A stretch of 54,421 nt of DNA from Pseudomonas sp. PB120 (GCF_009761815.1 NZ_RWIN01000067.1:1-54421), one strand, 5' to 3'. Positions 1 to 8,767 are shown, counted from the stretch's first letter. Translations and numbers: made by a program. The notes: generated by a model not told the origin, from the letters alone.

Positions 1-160
1 GAGGGCATGCCGAGCCTAGGCGAGGCACCGAACGAAAGGGGCAAGAGCCCTTGGTTACTTGGGGCTTTTCCAAGTGACTCGCCGTAAGGGCGAAACCAAT
101 AGCCGCCGTGACCGAAGAAACGGATATGCCCCCAATCCCAATCCCAATCCCAATCCGTCC
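1..160. repeat. Pseudomonas-type intergenic element with CCCAAT microsatellite
   Basis: This non-coding end of the window holds a short GC-rich stretch (about 30-110) with small dyads such as GCCGTAAGGGC. It is followed by four perfect head-to-tail copies of the hexamer CCCAAT at 131-154. From memory, similar ACTCGCCGTAAGGGCGAAACC-like text recurs between genes in Pseudomonas genomes and is often mis-annotated as a small hypothetical protein. The left edge of the window cuts the region, so its full extent is unknown. Confidence 0.4.
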
Positions 161-175
161 AGAAACTCAGGCGGG

Positions 176-1891
176 CTAGTTACTGCCCACAGCCAACGGC
201 GGAGTCCGCGGCGGAACCATCCGCTTCGACCCGGTCGCTTCAAACGCCGAAGCAAAGCGCAACAGCGCTGAATCGTCATAGGCCCGACCCGCAAAGGTCA
301 GCCCGACCGGCATGCCGATATCCGGCATGATGCCCATCGGCACCGTCACCGTCGGAACCCCCAGGTGGCGAATGGCGAGGTTACCGTTGGCAACCCAGAT
401 CCCGTTGCTCCAGGCGATGTCCGCAGACGCCGGATCGACATCAGCGTTCGCCGGCGCCACATCGGCAACCGTCGGGAACAGCACCGCGTCCAGCCCGAGT
501 CGGTCCATCCAGTCTTCAAGATCGATTCGACGGGTTTGTTCCAGTCCGCGAAGGCCATCAGGCACCGTGGTGATCTGGTCCCAAGGCGTAATGCCGCGCT
601 CGGCCATCTTCACGTACTCGTCCATGCCCGCGACAAGGTCGCCCTCGCGGTTGGGCAGCGTGCCCGGGTCGTGCGGGAAAATCAGCGGACCGTCGACGTC
701 CACCAGGCGGTTCAATTTCGGGTCGCCGTTGGCCCGCAGGAAATCATCGAACGCCCAGGCCGTCAGGTCCCACAGTTCATGATGAAGGAACTCTTTGGAC
801 ACCAGGCCCCGGTTGTAAACGGTCGGCGCCCCCGGACGATCGCCCTCGCAGTTGGAGACGAGCGGGAAATCGACTTCGATGACTTCGGCGCCGGCAGCTT
901 CCAGTGCCTTGCGTGCGTCTTCCCACAGCCCGATAACGCTAGGGCGGGTGTTGATTTTCTGCCCTGTCGGGCCTCCGATACCCGGCGCTTCGCTGGTGCC
1001 GGCTTCAGGGTCCGCATTGATGTACATGCGCGGTACGCCCAGGCGCTTTCCTGCCAATGCATCGGCCTTCACGGCCAGTTCGGCGTAGGACGCGGGACGC
1101 ACCGAGGCGACGCTCGGAATAGGGACCCAAGGTTGCAACCGCCACAGATCACCGCGTGTGTCGGTGTCTTCGGCCACCACCACATCGAGCACCTCAAGCA
1201 GGTCCGCCATGGTTCTGGCAAACGGCACGACCACGTCCATGGTCGGGGTCAACGGCCAGTTGCCGCGTACCGAGATCACCCCGCGCGATGGCGTGTAGGC
1301 GCACAACCCATTGTTCGACGCCGGACCACGTCCGCTGGACCAGGTTTCTTCGGCAAGGCCGAATGCCGAGAAACTGGCGGCGGTGGCGGTGCCAGCACCG
1401 TTCGAGGAGCCCGAGGCAAAGGGCGCGGTGAGATAGTCCGCGTTGTACGGGCTCTCAGCGCGGCCGTAGACCCCGCGTTGCATACCGCCGTTCGCCATGG
1501 GCGGCATGTTGGTCTTGCCCAGGCAGATGGCACCGGCGGCGCGCAGCCGTTCGATGGTGAACGCGTCGCGGTAAGCCACCAGGTCGGCAAAGGCCGGGCT
1601 GCCGGAAGCGGCGGTCAGCCCCTTGACCAGGTAACTGTCCTTGGCCGTGTAGGGAATCCCGTCCAGCGGCCCCAACGTTTCGCCCTTGGCGCGACGGGCG
1701 TCGGACGCCTGCGCTTCGTTCAGCGCTTCAAGATTGCGCACCACGACCGCGTTGAGCGCGGTGGGGGTGTCGGCGCCATCGTAGGCGTCGATCCGGGCGA
1801 GATAGGCCTGGACCAGCTCGACCGCCGTGGTCTGGCCGGACTCGAGCGCCGCGCGCAGTTCGGCGATGGAAACTTCGGTGACCTCGATCAT
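176..1891 (-). CDS. Amidase signature family hydrolase
   Basis: 571-residue enzyme of the amidase signature superfamily, which hydrolyses C-N bonds of amides with a Ser-cisSer-Lys triad. The Lys lies in IPYTAKDS (about residue 82), the Gly/Ser-rich core in ASGSSNGAGT (about 160), and the nucleophile region is TWSSGRGPASNNG (about 185). The last stretch departs from the usual TDTGGSIRIPA text, so this is a divergent subgroup. I see no signal peptide, and the length suits a complete enzyme. The ATG at 1891 starts the conserved N-terminal helix, with a weak GGTGG upstream. It is transcribed alone toward the window edge. The substrate cannot be read from the sequence. Family assignment is firm. 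Confidence 0.88.
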   Translation of the reverse strand: MIEVTEVSIAELRAALESGQTTAVELVQAYLARIDAYDGADTPTALNAVVVRNLEALNEAQASDARRAKGETLGPLDGIPYTAKDSYLVKGLTAASGSPAFADLVAYRDAFTIERLRAAGAICLGKTNMPPMANGGMQRGVYGRAESPYNADYLTAPFASGSSNGAGTATAASFSAFGLAEETWSSGRGPASNNGLCAYTPSRGVISVRGNWPLTPTMDVVVPFARTMADLLEVLDVVVAEDTDTRGDLWRLQPWVPIPSVASVRPASYAELAVKADALAGKRLGVPRMYINADPEAGTSEAPGIGGPTGQKINTRPSVIGLWEDARKALEAAGAEVIEVDFPLVSNCEGDRPGAPTVYNRGLVSKEFLHHELWDLTAWAFDDFLRANGDPKLNRLVDVDGPLIFPHDPGTLPNREGDLVAGMDEYVKMAERGITPWDQITTVPDGLRGLEQTRRIDLEDWMDRLGLDAVLFPTVADVAPANADVDPASADIAWSNGIWVANGNLAIRHLGVPTVTVPMGIMPDIGMPVGLTFAGRAYDDSALLRFASAFEATGSKRMVPPRTPPLAVGSN

Positions 1892-2339
1892 GCTGTTACC
1901 ACCGACGGCTGATGGATGTTGGATTCATGGGCATCACTTTTTTCAAAATGGATTCTCATAGCGGCTCTCGTTGCACTGCATTGCGCGACAGGGTCTGGGC
2001 TTGCTGGGTGGCTAGTATATTTAACACTGGCCGTTCGTGGAATGCCCCTGAGCATGTTTACTCGTCGGTTTGATTTGGGGCGATTTTAGCAAGGCTATGG
2101 CACCTTGATCCAGAACTGTAAACCCTGCGGAAAGCAGCGATGATGCCCGTTAAAGCTGGGCTTGGCGAGTTTTTCAGGGGGGCTGGCGCCACTTTTCAGA
2201 TCGTTTCAACAGTGATGTCGAGTTCGGTAACCAGGACCCTTAGGCCAATCACATCGTCGAGATTTCAATCGACAACGGACCGCTGGCGTTCAAATTGTTG
2301 AACGCCAGCGAGATGGCCGTATGTTTTTTCAGTGGTGGG
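1892..2339. other. Intergenic gap between amidase and msrA
   Basis: 448 bases without a credible gene. It should hold the amidase promoter on the minus strand and the end of the msrA transcript. The only clear structure is the perfect hairpin at 2281-2310, listed separately. Possible reading frames here lack a ribosome binding site and typical codon bias. Confidence 0.5.
2281..2310. terminator. Perfect 13-bp stem hairpin downstream of msrA
   Basis: CGCTGGCGTTCAA and its exact complement flank a 4-base loop. It lies 30 bases beyond the msrA stop, where a terminator or mRNA 3' stabiliser is expected. There is no U-tract directly after the stem on the minus strand. On the plus strand a T6 run occurs about 13 bases later, so it is not a textbook intrinsic terminator. 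Confidence 0.45.
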
Positions 2340-2846
2340 TTACGCGCGTTTGGGCAGTTTCCAGTTGGGCCGGATGAAATGGCAGGTGTAGCCGTTGGGG
2401 TATTGCTCGAGGTAGTCCTGATGTTCCGGCTCCGCCTCCCAGAATGGGCCTGCGGGTGTCACTTCTGTCACGACCTTGTCGGGCCAGAGACCGGAAGCAT
2501 CGGCGTCGGCCACGGTGTCTTCGGCGACACGCTTCTGCTCTTCAGTGAGATAGAAGAGGGCAGAGCGGTAGCTTGTCCCCCTGTCATTGCCCTGGCGATT
2601 CAGGGTTGTCGGGTCGTGGATCTGGAAGAAAAACTCGAGGATCTGCCGATAGCTGGTCTGGTCGGGATCGAACACGATCTCGATCGCTTCGGCGTGTGTG
2701 CCATGGTTGCGATACGTCGCATTGGGCACGTCGCCGCCCGAGTAGCCCACCCGCGTGGACACTAAGCCCGGTTGGCGTCTCAGCAAATCCTGCATGCCCC
2801 AGAAGCAGCCACCCGCGAGGATGGCCGTTTCGGTTCGGTTCGTCAT
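2340..2846 (-). CDS. msrA: Peptide-methionine (S)-S-oxide reductase MsrA
   Basis: Reduces the S-epimer of methionine sulfoxide in proteins and free Met(O), repairing oxidative damage. The catalytic GGCFWGMQ motif is at about residues 11-18 with the nucleophilic Cys. VGYSGG, the conserved THAEAIEI and the [10 protein letters not shown] end, which carries a candidate recycling Cys, follow in the expected order. At 168 residues it is the short MsrA form with no MsrB fusion or signal peptide. The ATG at 2846 is chosen because GGAAAGGA lies 7 bases upstream; an in-frame ATG 42 bases earlier lacks such a site. It is a single gene, with the repeat protein gene upstream on the same strand. Confidence 0.95.
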   Translation of the reverse strand: MTNRTETAILAGGCFWGMQDLLRRQPGLVSTRVGYSGGDVPNATYRNHGTHAEAIEIVFDPDQTSYRQILEFFFQIHDPTTLNRQGNDRGTSYRSALFYLTEEQKRVAEDTVADADASGLWPDKVVTEVTPAGPFWEAEPEHQDYLEQYPNGYTCHFIRPNWKLPKRA

Positions 2847-2895
2847 TGTGCTGTCCTTTCCATCAATGTGGCCGTTTGAACCGGCCACTTGCAGG

Positions 2896-3636
2896 TTATT
2901 GAGGGCCGATCGGGCTGTTGAACTGGTCGGAGTAACTGCCGGTCATCAGCGAAGTCGCCACTCTATCGGACCCTACGCCAACGCGAGAGCCATAGGCGAG
3001 ACGAGCGGTGCCGATTTTGTCCGAACCGTCGGCGGCGAGTGCACCGGCGCCGACATGATCCGATCCATCAGCGGCAACCGCACCAGCGCCCACATGATCT
3101 GCACCATCAGCAGCAACCGCCCCGGCGCCCACATGATCTGCACCATCAGCAGCAACCGCCCCGGCGCCCACATGATCCGCGCCATCAGCGGCAACCGCAC
3201 CAGCGCCCACATGATCTGCACCATCAGCAGCAACCGCGCCGGCGCCCACATGATCCGCGCCATCAGCGGCAACTGCGCCGGCGCCCACATGATCTGCACC
3301 ATCAGCGGCAACCGCGCCGGCGCCCACATGATCCGAGCCATCAGCGGCAACTGCGCCGGCGCCCACATGATCTGCACCATCAGCAGCAACCGCCCCGGCG
3401 CCCACATGATCCGCGCCATCAGCGGCAACCGCTCCGGCACCCACATGATCCGCGCCATCAGCAGCAACCGCTCCAGCACCCACATGATCCGCGCCATCAG
3501 CAGCGACTGAAGCAGCCCCAACATGGTCCGCACCATCAGAGGCCAATGCCTGGGCACCCGCAGCCCAGGCGCCAGACGGAATCACAACCGTTGCCGCGAC
3601 CGCAAACAGGACGCCTGAAAAAAGCTTGTATTTCAT
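2896..3636 (-). CDS. Secreted protein of 14 tandem 13-residue repeats
   Basis: 246-residue exported protein. A signal peptide spans about residues 1-26 (MKYKLFSG, hydrophobic core, GAWAAG cleavage region). Fourteen head-to-tail 13-residue units follow, of which twelve are VAADG[AS]DHVGAGA and the first and last are degenerate. A 34-residue non-repeat tail ends the protein. The ATG at 3636 has GGAGAAG 3 bases upstream; an earlier start 11 codons upstream would put charged residues before the signal. The composition is low-complexity, without Cys or aromatic residues in the repeats, and the DNA units of 39 bp are nearly identical. The same 13-residue phase occurs in the protein at 8970-9254, so I infer one family. 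I recall such Pseudomonas proteins being labelled 'phage infection protein', but I know of no demonstrated function. Confidence 0.8.
   Translation of the reverse strand: MKYKLFSGVLFAVAATVVIPSGAWAAGAQALASDGADHVGAASVAADGADHVGAGAVAADGADHVGAGAVAADGADHVGAGAVAADGADHVGAGAVAADGSDHVGAGAVAADGADHVGAGAVAADGADHVGAGAVAADGADHVGAGAVAADGADHVGAGAVAADGADHVGAGAVAADGADHVGAGAVAADGSDHVGAGALAADGSDKIGTARLAYGSRVGVGSDRVATSLMTGSYSDQFNSPIGPQ
3046..3510 (-). repeat. 39-bp coding minisatellite
   Basis: About twelve nearly identical 39-bp units inside the repeat-protein gene. They differ mainly at a few third positions and one GCG/TCG (Ala/Ser) codon. The unit is exactly 13 codons, so gain or loss of units keeps the frame. 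Neighbouring units share the same synonymous variants in an alternating pattern, which points to unequal crossing-over or slippage. Confidence 0.85.
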
Positions 3637-3888
3637 GATCTTCTCCACCACCCGATAGACGCAGAACAACTGAGCACAGCTCGCCGTTCAATCCTTGGCG
3701 ACACGACACATCGGCTCGGGTTTGATTACGTTGGCGATAGGCACGGGCGCACCAGTTCAGCGCACGGGTGTCGACATTTTGCATGTCACTTAAATAGCTA
3801 ACCGAAAGAGTATAGATCGCATTTACGGGTAGCTTTTCAATCGTTGAATGTCATAGGGTGCGCACGGCTCTACGACCTGGAATCCCGT

Positions 3889-4275
3889 ATGAAAAAAACC
3901 GCCATCCTCACCTTCTTCCTGCTAAGCGCAGGAGCCTTCAGTACACCTGCAACGGCAGGCGATGCTGAGGCAGGGCAGAAGCTGTTCAATCGGACCTGTG
4001 GCGGTTGCCATCAAGTCGGAGAATCAGCGCGGGCGTCTTTCGGGCCGCAGCTCAATGGCGTTATCGGGCGCCTGGCCGGCAGCACGACGGACTACCAGTA
4101 TTCCAACGCCATGAAGACCTCAGGCGTGGTCTGGACCCGTGAAACACTGGCCAAGTACATCGAAGATCCAAAAAGCGTGGTGTCCGGGACGCGGATGATT
4201 TTCTGGGGAATCAGCGATCCGGAAAAAATCGAAAACCTGTTGGCCTACCTGCAGACGTTCAGTAACAGAGAATGA
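3889..4275 (+). CDS. Exported class I c-type cytochrome
   Basis: 128-residue mono-heme cytochrome c, expected in the periplasm as an electron carrier. A signal peptide runs to about residue 23 (MKKTAILTFFLLSAG, cleavage near TATAGDA). The heme motif CGGCH follows at about residue 37, and GTRMIFWG near residue 105 supplies the probable axial Met. The order and length match small c550/c2-type cytochromes. The ATG at 3889 starts the signal peptide; the open frame extends 15 codons further upstream without signal-like sequence. The next gene on the same strand is a membrane hydroxylase 57 bases downstream, so the two may be cotranscribed and the cytochrome could feed it electrons; that link is inference. 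Confidence 0.88.
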   Translation: MKKTAILTFFLLSAGAFSTPATAGDAEAGQKLFNRTCGGCHQVGESARASFGPQLNGVIGRLAGSTTDYQYSNAMKTSGVVWTRETLAKYIEDPKSVVSGTRMIFWGISDPEKIENLLAYLQTFSNRE

Positions 4276-4332
4276 GACGCAAATAGCCGCGCTGAACTAC
4301 ACTTACATCCCTTTATTGGCGGGCAGCCATTG

Positions 4333-5502
4333 ATGGATGTTCTCGCGCTTCTCTATCACTACCTGAGCCGGTGGGTCGTTGAACCTGTCACCGAGCAGTT
4401 TCTGGGCCTATTCGATCTGGATGGCCGTTTCTGCGTGGTGTTTTTGTGCGTGTCCTACGGCATCGCCTACAGCCTTTTCCGATTCAGAAAGCCGCGCGGT
4501 TTGACCGACGCACGGTCATTCGGGCAGTTCATTGGCGGACGCCAGGTCAACTTTCATCGTTCTGCACTGCTGGATTACCGGTATTACTTCGTGCGCGCGA
4601 TCCTGAAAGTCGCGTTGGTGGTGCCCATCGTTGGGTTGGTTGATCCGCATGTTCTGCGCTCGGGGGACTACATCGCGTTTTTCAATGGGCTTTGGGGGGC
4701 GCGCCCGCACGTGGGCGAAAGCCTCTCGCTGTCGCTGACCTATGGATTGGGGACGTTTCTGGTCAGCGACTTCATTCGCTACTGGGCCCATCGTGCCTGG
4801 CATTCCCGGTATTTGTGGACGTTCCACAAGGTCCATCATTCGGCCACGGTGCTGGTGCCAGCGACCGCGAGCCGGGTTCATTTCGTGGAAAAAATCGTCG
4901 AAAAAGTGCTCGTAACAGTCGGCTTGGGAGCCTTCGCCGGCATTTTTTGGTACGCCTGTGGCGGCAAGATCAGCCCCTACACCTTGTTCGGCGTGACCTA
5001 CATGGTGTTGATCCTCAATGGATTGGCGGCAAACCTGCGTCACAGCCATGTCTGGCTTTCGTTCGGGCCGGTGATCGAGCGTGTGCTGAACAGTCCGGCG
5101 CAACACCAGATTCACCACAGTGACGCACCTCGTCACTACAACAAGAACTTCGGCATCAACCTGTCACTCTGGGACTGGATGTTCGGCACGCTCTATCTGA
5201 CGGGCTCAAAGCCGGAACCTGTTCAGTTCGGCACCGGTGAGCAGGATCGCGAGCGTTACCTGACGGTGTACAGCCTGATCGCCATGCCGTTCATGGACAT
5301 TGCCGGCAAGATCACGCGCCGGTTTCCAAAGGCGTTTTGGTCGAGAGGCGAGGAGGGGGATGGGGAGTCGTGCCCGCCAGCCACGACCCCTCGCCCGACG
5401 CAAAGCTACATCAGAGGGCTTTACTGGCCGCCAGGTAAGCGCCGAGGCGTTGGCCCATTTGCTCACCCAAGGCTTGCAAGCCGCTCAAGGGACGGACCAT
5501 GA
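4333..5502 (+). CDS. Sterol desaturase/fatty acid hydroxylase family membrane protein
   Basis: 389-residue integral membrane di-iron oxygenase of the fatty acid hydroxylase superfamily. The histidine clusters HRAWH, HKVHH and HQIHH lie at about residues 155-165, 170-175 and 258-262, and there are several hydrophobic segments before them. The start is ATG 4333; the TTG directly before it is also in frame. The last ~55 residues (after FPKAFWSRGEE) are Pro/Arg-rich. They are encoded antisense to the 3' end of the next gene with a 92-bp overlap, which suggests stop-codon loss or run-on. The substrate lipid is unknown. Confidence 0.85.
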   Translation: MDVLALLYHYLSRWVVEPVTEQFLGLFDLDGRFCVVFLCVSYGIAYSLFRFRKPRGLTDARSFGQFIGGRQVNFHRSALLDYRYYFVRAILKVALVVPIVGLVDPHVLRSGDYIAFFNGLWGARPHVGESLSLSLTYGLGTFLVSDFIRYWAHRAWHSRYLWTFHKVHHSATVLVPATASRVHFVEKIVEKVLVTVGLGAFAGIFWYACGGKISPYTLFGVTYMVLILNGLAANLRHSHVWLSFGPVIERVLNSPAQHQIHHSDAPRHYNKNFGINLSLWDWMFGTLYLTGSKPEPVQFGTGEQDRERYLTVYSLIAMPFMDIAGKITRRFPKAFWSRGEEGDGESCPPATTPRPTQSYIRGLYWPPGKRRGVGPFAHPRLASRSRDGP

Positions 5503-5842
5503 CCTCGAATTCAACGATTTTCCCTTGTTCATTGAAACGGATCATGTCGATCCCCTTTAACGCTTTCCCGCTGACGTCGGCGCTGAACTCCAGGATCACG
5601 TTCAGCCCGTCTGCCGTCGCCAGTTCCCGGTGATAGGTAAAGTTCTCAAACACCTTGATCACCGTATTGAGGATCATCGACACCACCGGCGCTCCCGGGT
5701 ATGGCGTGTGTGCCATCGGCGAGCGGAAAACTGCTTGAGGGTCGAGCAGTTCAGGCAAGGCACTCAAGTCGCCGGTGCGGATCATTTCGTGCCATTGGCC
5801 CAGGGATTGCGCAGCGTTGGGGTGCAGTTTCAGTTCAGACAT
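5411..5842 (-). CDS. SnoaL-like / NTF2-fold protein
   Basis: 143-residue protein of the nuclear transport factor 2/SnoaL-like fold. It starts with a helix (LGQWHEMIRTGD), followed by DLSALPELLDPQAVFRSP, a pattern seen in polyketide-cyclase-like and ester-binding members, and ends in beta strands (IDMIRFNEQGKIVEFEVMVRP). There is no signal peptide. The ATG at 5842 has AGGAG 5 bases upstream; an earlier in-frame start at 5872 has none. It is convergent with the hydroxylase gene and overlaps its end. The upstream neighbour on the same strand is the chorismate mutase. Ligand and reaction cannot be told. Confidence 0.75.
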   Translation of the reverse strand: MSELKLHPNAAQSLGQWHEMIRTGDLSALPELLDPQAVFRSPMAHTPYPGAPVVSMILNTVIKVFENFTYHRELATADGLNVILEFSADVSGKALKGIDMIRFNEQGKIVEFEVMVRPLSGLQALGEQMGQRLGAYLAASKAL

Positions 5843-5907
5843 TTCAACTCCTGTATTTTTTGTTGTTTTCAAACGTCAGTGAGGCGGGCGGGATTACCGT
5901 GTATCAA

Positions 5908-6480
5908 TCATTGATCGGCGATGCACAGCTCCCCGGTGGCACGTATCAGTGCCTGGCCGTGAAGTTGATCCTTGATCAGCCCGGCGCGCGCAACGCCCAG
6001 CCAGCTCGGGCAGTTCGGGTCCTTGCGATAGGGGGCGAAGTCGGCGTATTGCTGCAACAGAAGGTTTTGCAGTTCATCCAGCCGAGGTCTGATTTGCAGG
6101 GTGAGGTCCGGTCGTGGCAGGTCGGGGGCCTTGTCAGCCGCTCGCCATTCAGCGATCAGTCCGTACTGCACCAGTTTATTGGCTTCGATCTGTGCGGCGA
6201 TCAACTCGGCGGCTTCGTCCGGGTCGAGTTTTCGGTCCGCGGCCATCGCCCTGGCACTGGCGATCACCTGCGCTTCCCGGGCGGTGTCCTGGATAGGTTT
6301 GCCACTGTCCCACTTGGTCAACGCCACCTGATCCGCAATGTTCAGGCGCTCGTTTATCGTCACCAGCAGCGGTTGCAAACTGTCGGGCACCGCAGTGACC
6401 GTGCTGGCCTGCGCACTGCAGGCGAGGAGACCGGTCAGGGCGCACGTCAGCAACGGCGGCAAGCGGGAGGATAGAACCAT
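5908..6480 (-). CDS. Periplasmic (AroQ-gamma type) chorismate mutase
   Basis: 190-residue secreted chorismate mutase converting chorismate to prephenate. A signal peptide (PPLLTCALTGLLACSAQAS, residues ~7-26) is followed by an all-helical domain with LLVTINERLNIADQVALTKW and TAREAQVI, where the conserved Arg, Lys and Glu of the AroQ active site are expected. The long second half with two Cys (DPNCPSW, GELCIADQ) matches the gamma class with a disulfide. The ATG at 6480 directly starts the signal peptide, with GAGG about 8 bases upstream. Periplasmic AroQ enzymes occur in many Pseudomonas beside the cytosolic PheA fusion; their role is not settled. Confidence 0.87.
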   Translation of the reverse strand: MVLSSRLPPLLTCALTGLLACSAQASTVTAVPDSLQPLLVTINERLNIADQVALTKWDSGKPIQDTAREAQVIASARAMAADRKLDPDEAAELIAAQIEANKLVQYGLIAEWRAADKAPDLPRPDLTLQIRPRLDELQNLLLQQYADFAPYRKDPNCPSWLGVARAGLIKDQLHGQALIRATGELCIADQ

Positions 6481-6553
6481 GGGCAAGACCTCTACGGTGA
6501 TCGATTCGCGTCGCCCATAAAACTCGCTAACGGGGGTGGTTGGCAAGCCTGTG

Positions 6554-6853
6554 TCAGCGTGTCTCGGTGAGCAGTCGCTCGAGCTGCGCCAGCTCCCAGG
6601 TGCTGAGCAAACTGACCGGGTCGGTGCCGAAGCGTTGCCAGGTGTCCAAGTCACCGTCGCGACCGTCCGGACTTTGGCAGTTTTGGCAGTGACGCAGGTG
6701 CTCGCCATCGATGTCGAGGGTCAGGCGCCAGCCTTCGATATCGACCTTTGCGAGACCGGGCTCGACGTGTTCGTCCAGCCGTTGAAACGGGCGAACACCC
6801 AGGGCGGCGTCTCGCAGTTGCTGATAAACCTCGCGTGCGGTCAGGGGTTGCAC
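6554..6853 (-). CDS. Small GTG-start cytosolic protein (DUF7693-like)
   Basis: 99-residue protein starting at GTG 6853, chosen because GGAG stands 6 bases upstream and the conserved-looking text VQPLTAREVYQQLRDAALG begins there. It is acidic to neutral with no signal peptide or membrane segment. A CQNC pair occurs at residues 56-59 (HLRHCQNCQSPDGR), a possible metal or redox site, and the C-terminus is a Leu-rich helix. The open frame continues antisense through the neighbouring transporter, which hides this gene. It resembles a Pseudomonas-specific family I recall as DUF7693; function unknown. Confidence 0.65.
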   Translation of the reverse strand: MQPLTAREVYQQLRDAALGVRPFQRLDEHVEPGLAKVDIEGWRLTLDIDGEHLRHCQNCQSPDGRDGDLDTWQRFGTDPVSLLSTWELAQLERLLTETR

Positions 6854-7090
6854 AGTTGTCTCCGGTGAGTTTCTAGTGAGCGCAGTGTGCCCGAAACAGC
6901 ACGGCCATTTGGCCGAGTGGATATCTGCGCGAAGCTGATTATGCTTCAAGTAACCGTGCAGTGAAGTGAGGCAGTCAGCCTGTTTCACGCGTTGCGCAAT
7001 CCGCAGTCCGATGACTTCAGCCCAGGGCCTGGGTGCGGCAGCAGTTGAGAGGTGCTCCGGCCTACAACAAGAGCAATACGGAGAAGACTC

Positions 7091-8767
7091 ATGGCGGCAA
7101 TCGACAGCACAACCCTGGGCCGAACCCCCAACCACGGGATCACCAAGGAGGAGCGCAAGGTCATTTTTGCCTCGTCTTTGGGCACCGTCTTCGAGTGGTA
7201 CGATTTTTACCTCTATGGCTCCCTCGCCGCGATCATCGCCAAGCATTTTTTTGCCGGCGTCAACGAGACCACGTCCTTCATCTTCGCGCTGCTCGCGTTC
7301 GCTGCAGGCTTTGCGGTACGGCCTTTCGGTGCGATCGTGTTCGGGCGGCTGGGCGATATGATCGGGCGCAAACACACGTTCCTGATCACCATTGTCATCA
7401 TGGGTATTTCCACCGCCATCGTGGGTTTTCTGCCCGGCTACGCGACCATTGGCGTCGCGGCGCCGATCATCCTGATTACCTTGCGCCTGCTGCAAGGCCT
7501 GGCGCTGGGCGGTGAGTACGGCGGTGCGGCGACGTACGTGGCCGAACATGCGCCGAAGGGTAAGCGCGGCTATTTCACTTCGTGGATTCAAACCACTGCG
7601 ACCCTTGGCCTGTTCCTGTCGCTGCTGGTGATTCTTGCCTGCCGCACTGTCCTGGGCACTGAAGCCTTCGAGGCCTGGGGCTGGCGAATTCCCTTCCTGC
7701 TGTCGATCCTGCTGTTGATCGTCTCGGTGTACATCCGCCTGCAACTCAGCGAGTCGCCGGTGTTCGTGAAAATGAAGGCCGAAGGCAAAGCCTGCAAGGC
7801 GCCGCTGACCGAGTCTTTCGCCCGTTGGGACAACCTGAAAATCGTGATCATGGCCCTGCTTGGCGGTACTGCCGGCCAGGCGGTTGTCTGGTACACGGGG
7901 CAGTTCTATGCGCTGTTCTTCCTCCTGCAAATGCTCAAGATCGACCCGCAGACCGCGAACCTGCTGATTGCCGGCTCGCTGCTGATCGGCACGCCGTTCT
8001 TCGTGATTTTCGGCAGCCTGTCCGACCGTATCGGGCGCAAGGGCATCATCATGGCAGGCTGCATTCTCGCGGCGGTGACTTACTTCCCGATCTTCCATGC
8101 GTTGACCCAGTACGGTAACCCCGACGTGTTCATCGCCCAGGAGAAAAATCCCGTCACCGTGGTCGCCGATCCAGCCCAGTGTTCGTTCCAGTTCGACCCG
8201 GTGGGTAAAGCCAAATTCACCAGTTCGTGTGACCTTGCCAAGACCGTACTGGCGAAGAAAGCCATTCCCTATACCAACGAAAAAGCTGCCCCGGGCACCG
8301 TCGCGCAGGTTCGCATTGGCGGCAAAGTGGTCGAGAGTTTCGAGGGCACCGGCATGCCGGCCGCCGACTTCAAAACCCGTAACGACGCCTTCGTTGCCAC
8401 CCTCGGCACCGCCCTCAAGGACGCCGGCTACCCGGAGAAGGCCGACCCGGCGAAGACCAACTACCCGATGGTGCTGCTGCTCCTGACCATCCTGGTTATC
8501 TACGTGACCATGGTCTACGGCCCGATTGCCGCCTGGCTGGTGGAACTCTTCCCGGCGCGCATCCGCTACACATCCATGTCGCTGCCGTACCACATCGGCA
8601 ATGGCTGGTTCGGCGGTTTCCTGCCGACGGTGGCGTTCGCCATGGTCGCGGCCACGGGCGATATCTACTACGGGCTGTGGTATCCGATCGTTATTGCCGT
8701 GATGACGGCGATTCTCGGTACGTTCCTGTTGCCGGAAACCAAGGATCGGGAAATTCATCACACGTAG
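7091..8767 (+). CDS. MHS-family (metabolite:H+ symporter) MFS transporter with periplasmic insert
   Basis: 558-residue inner-membrane transporter with 12 predicted helices. The MFS motif GRLGDMIGRKHT (about residue 95) lies between TM2 and TM3, GLALGGEYGG (about 140) in TM4, and a second SDRIGRKG occurs before TM9. Length and text match the shikimate/proline/dicarboxylate type (MHS family). Unusually, about 120 hydrophilic residues (335-456) with two Cys separate TM9 and TM10; by topology they face the periplasm. The ATG at 7091 has GGAGAAG upstream. A terminator follows 25 bases after the stop, so it is a monocistronic unit. The substrate is not predictable. Confidence 0.9.
   Translation: MAAIDSTTLGRTPNHGITKEERKVIFASSLGTVFEWYDFYLYGSLAAIIAKHFFAGVNETTSFIFALLAFAAGFAVRPFGAIVFGRLGDMIGRKHTFLITIVIMGISTAIVGFLPGYATIGVAAPIILITLRLLQGLALGGEYGGAATYVAEHAPKGKRGYFTSWIQTTATLGLFLSLLVILACRTVLGTEAFEAWGWRIPFLLSILLLIVSVYIRLQLSESPVFVKMKAEGKACKAPLTESFARWDNLKIVIMALLGGTAGQAVVWYTGQFYALFFLLQMLKIDPQTANLLIAGSLLIGTPFFVIFGSLSDRIGRKGIIMAGCILAAVTYFPIFHALTQYGNPDVFIAQEKNPVTVVADPAQCSFQFDPVGKAKFTSSCDLAKTVLAKKAIPYTNEKAAPGTVAQVRIGGKVVESFEGTGMPAADFKTRNDAFVATLGTALKDAGYPEKADPAKTNYPMVLLLLTILVIYVTMVYGPIAAWLVELFPARIRYTSMSLPYHIGNGWFGGFLPTVAFAMVAATGDIYYGLWYPIVIAVMTAILGTFLLPETKDREIHHT

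Noticed and set aside
365..1912. Long plus-strand reading frame antisense to the amidase
   Set aside because: It mirrors the codon bias of the amidase gene, has no family motifs, and lacks a ribosome binding site. The amidase on the minus strand has clear catalytic text.
3046..3510. CRISPR-like periodic repeats
   Set aside because: The 39-bp units abut with no unique spacers and encode an in-frame protein repeat with a signal peptide.
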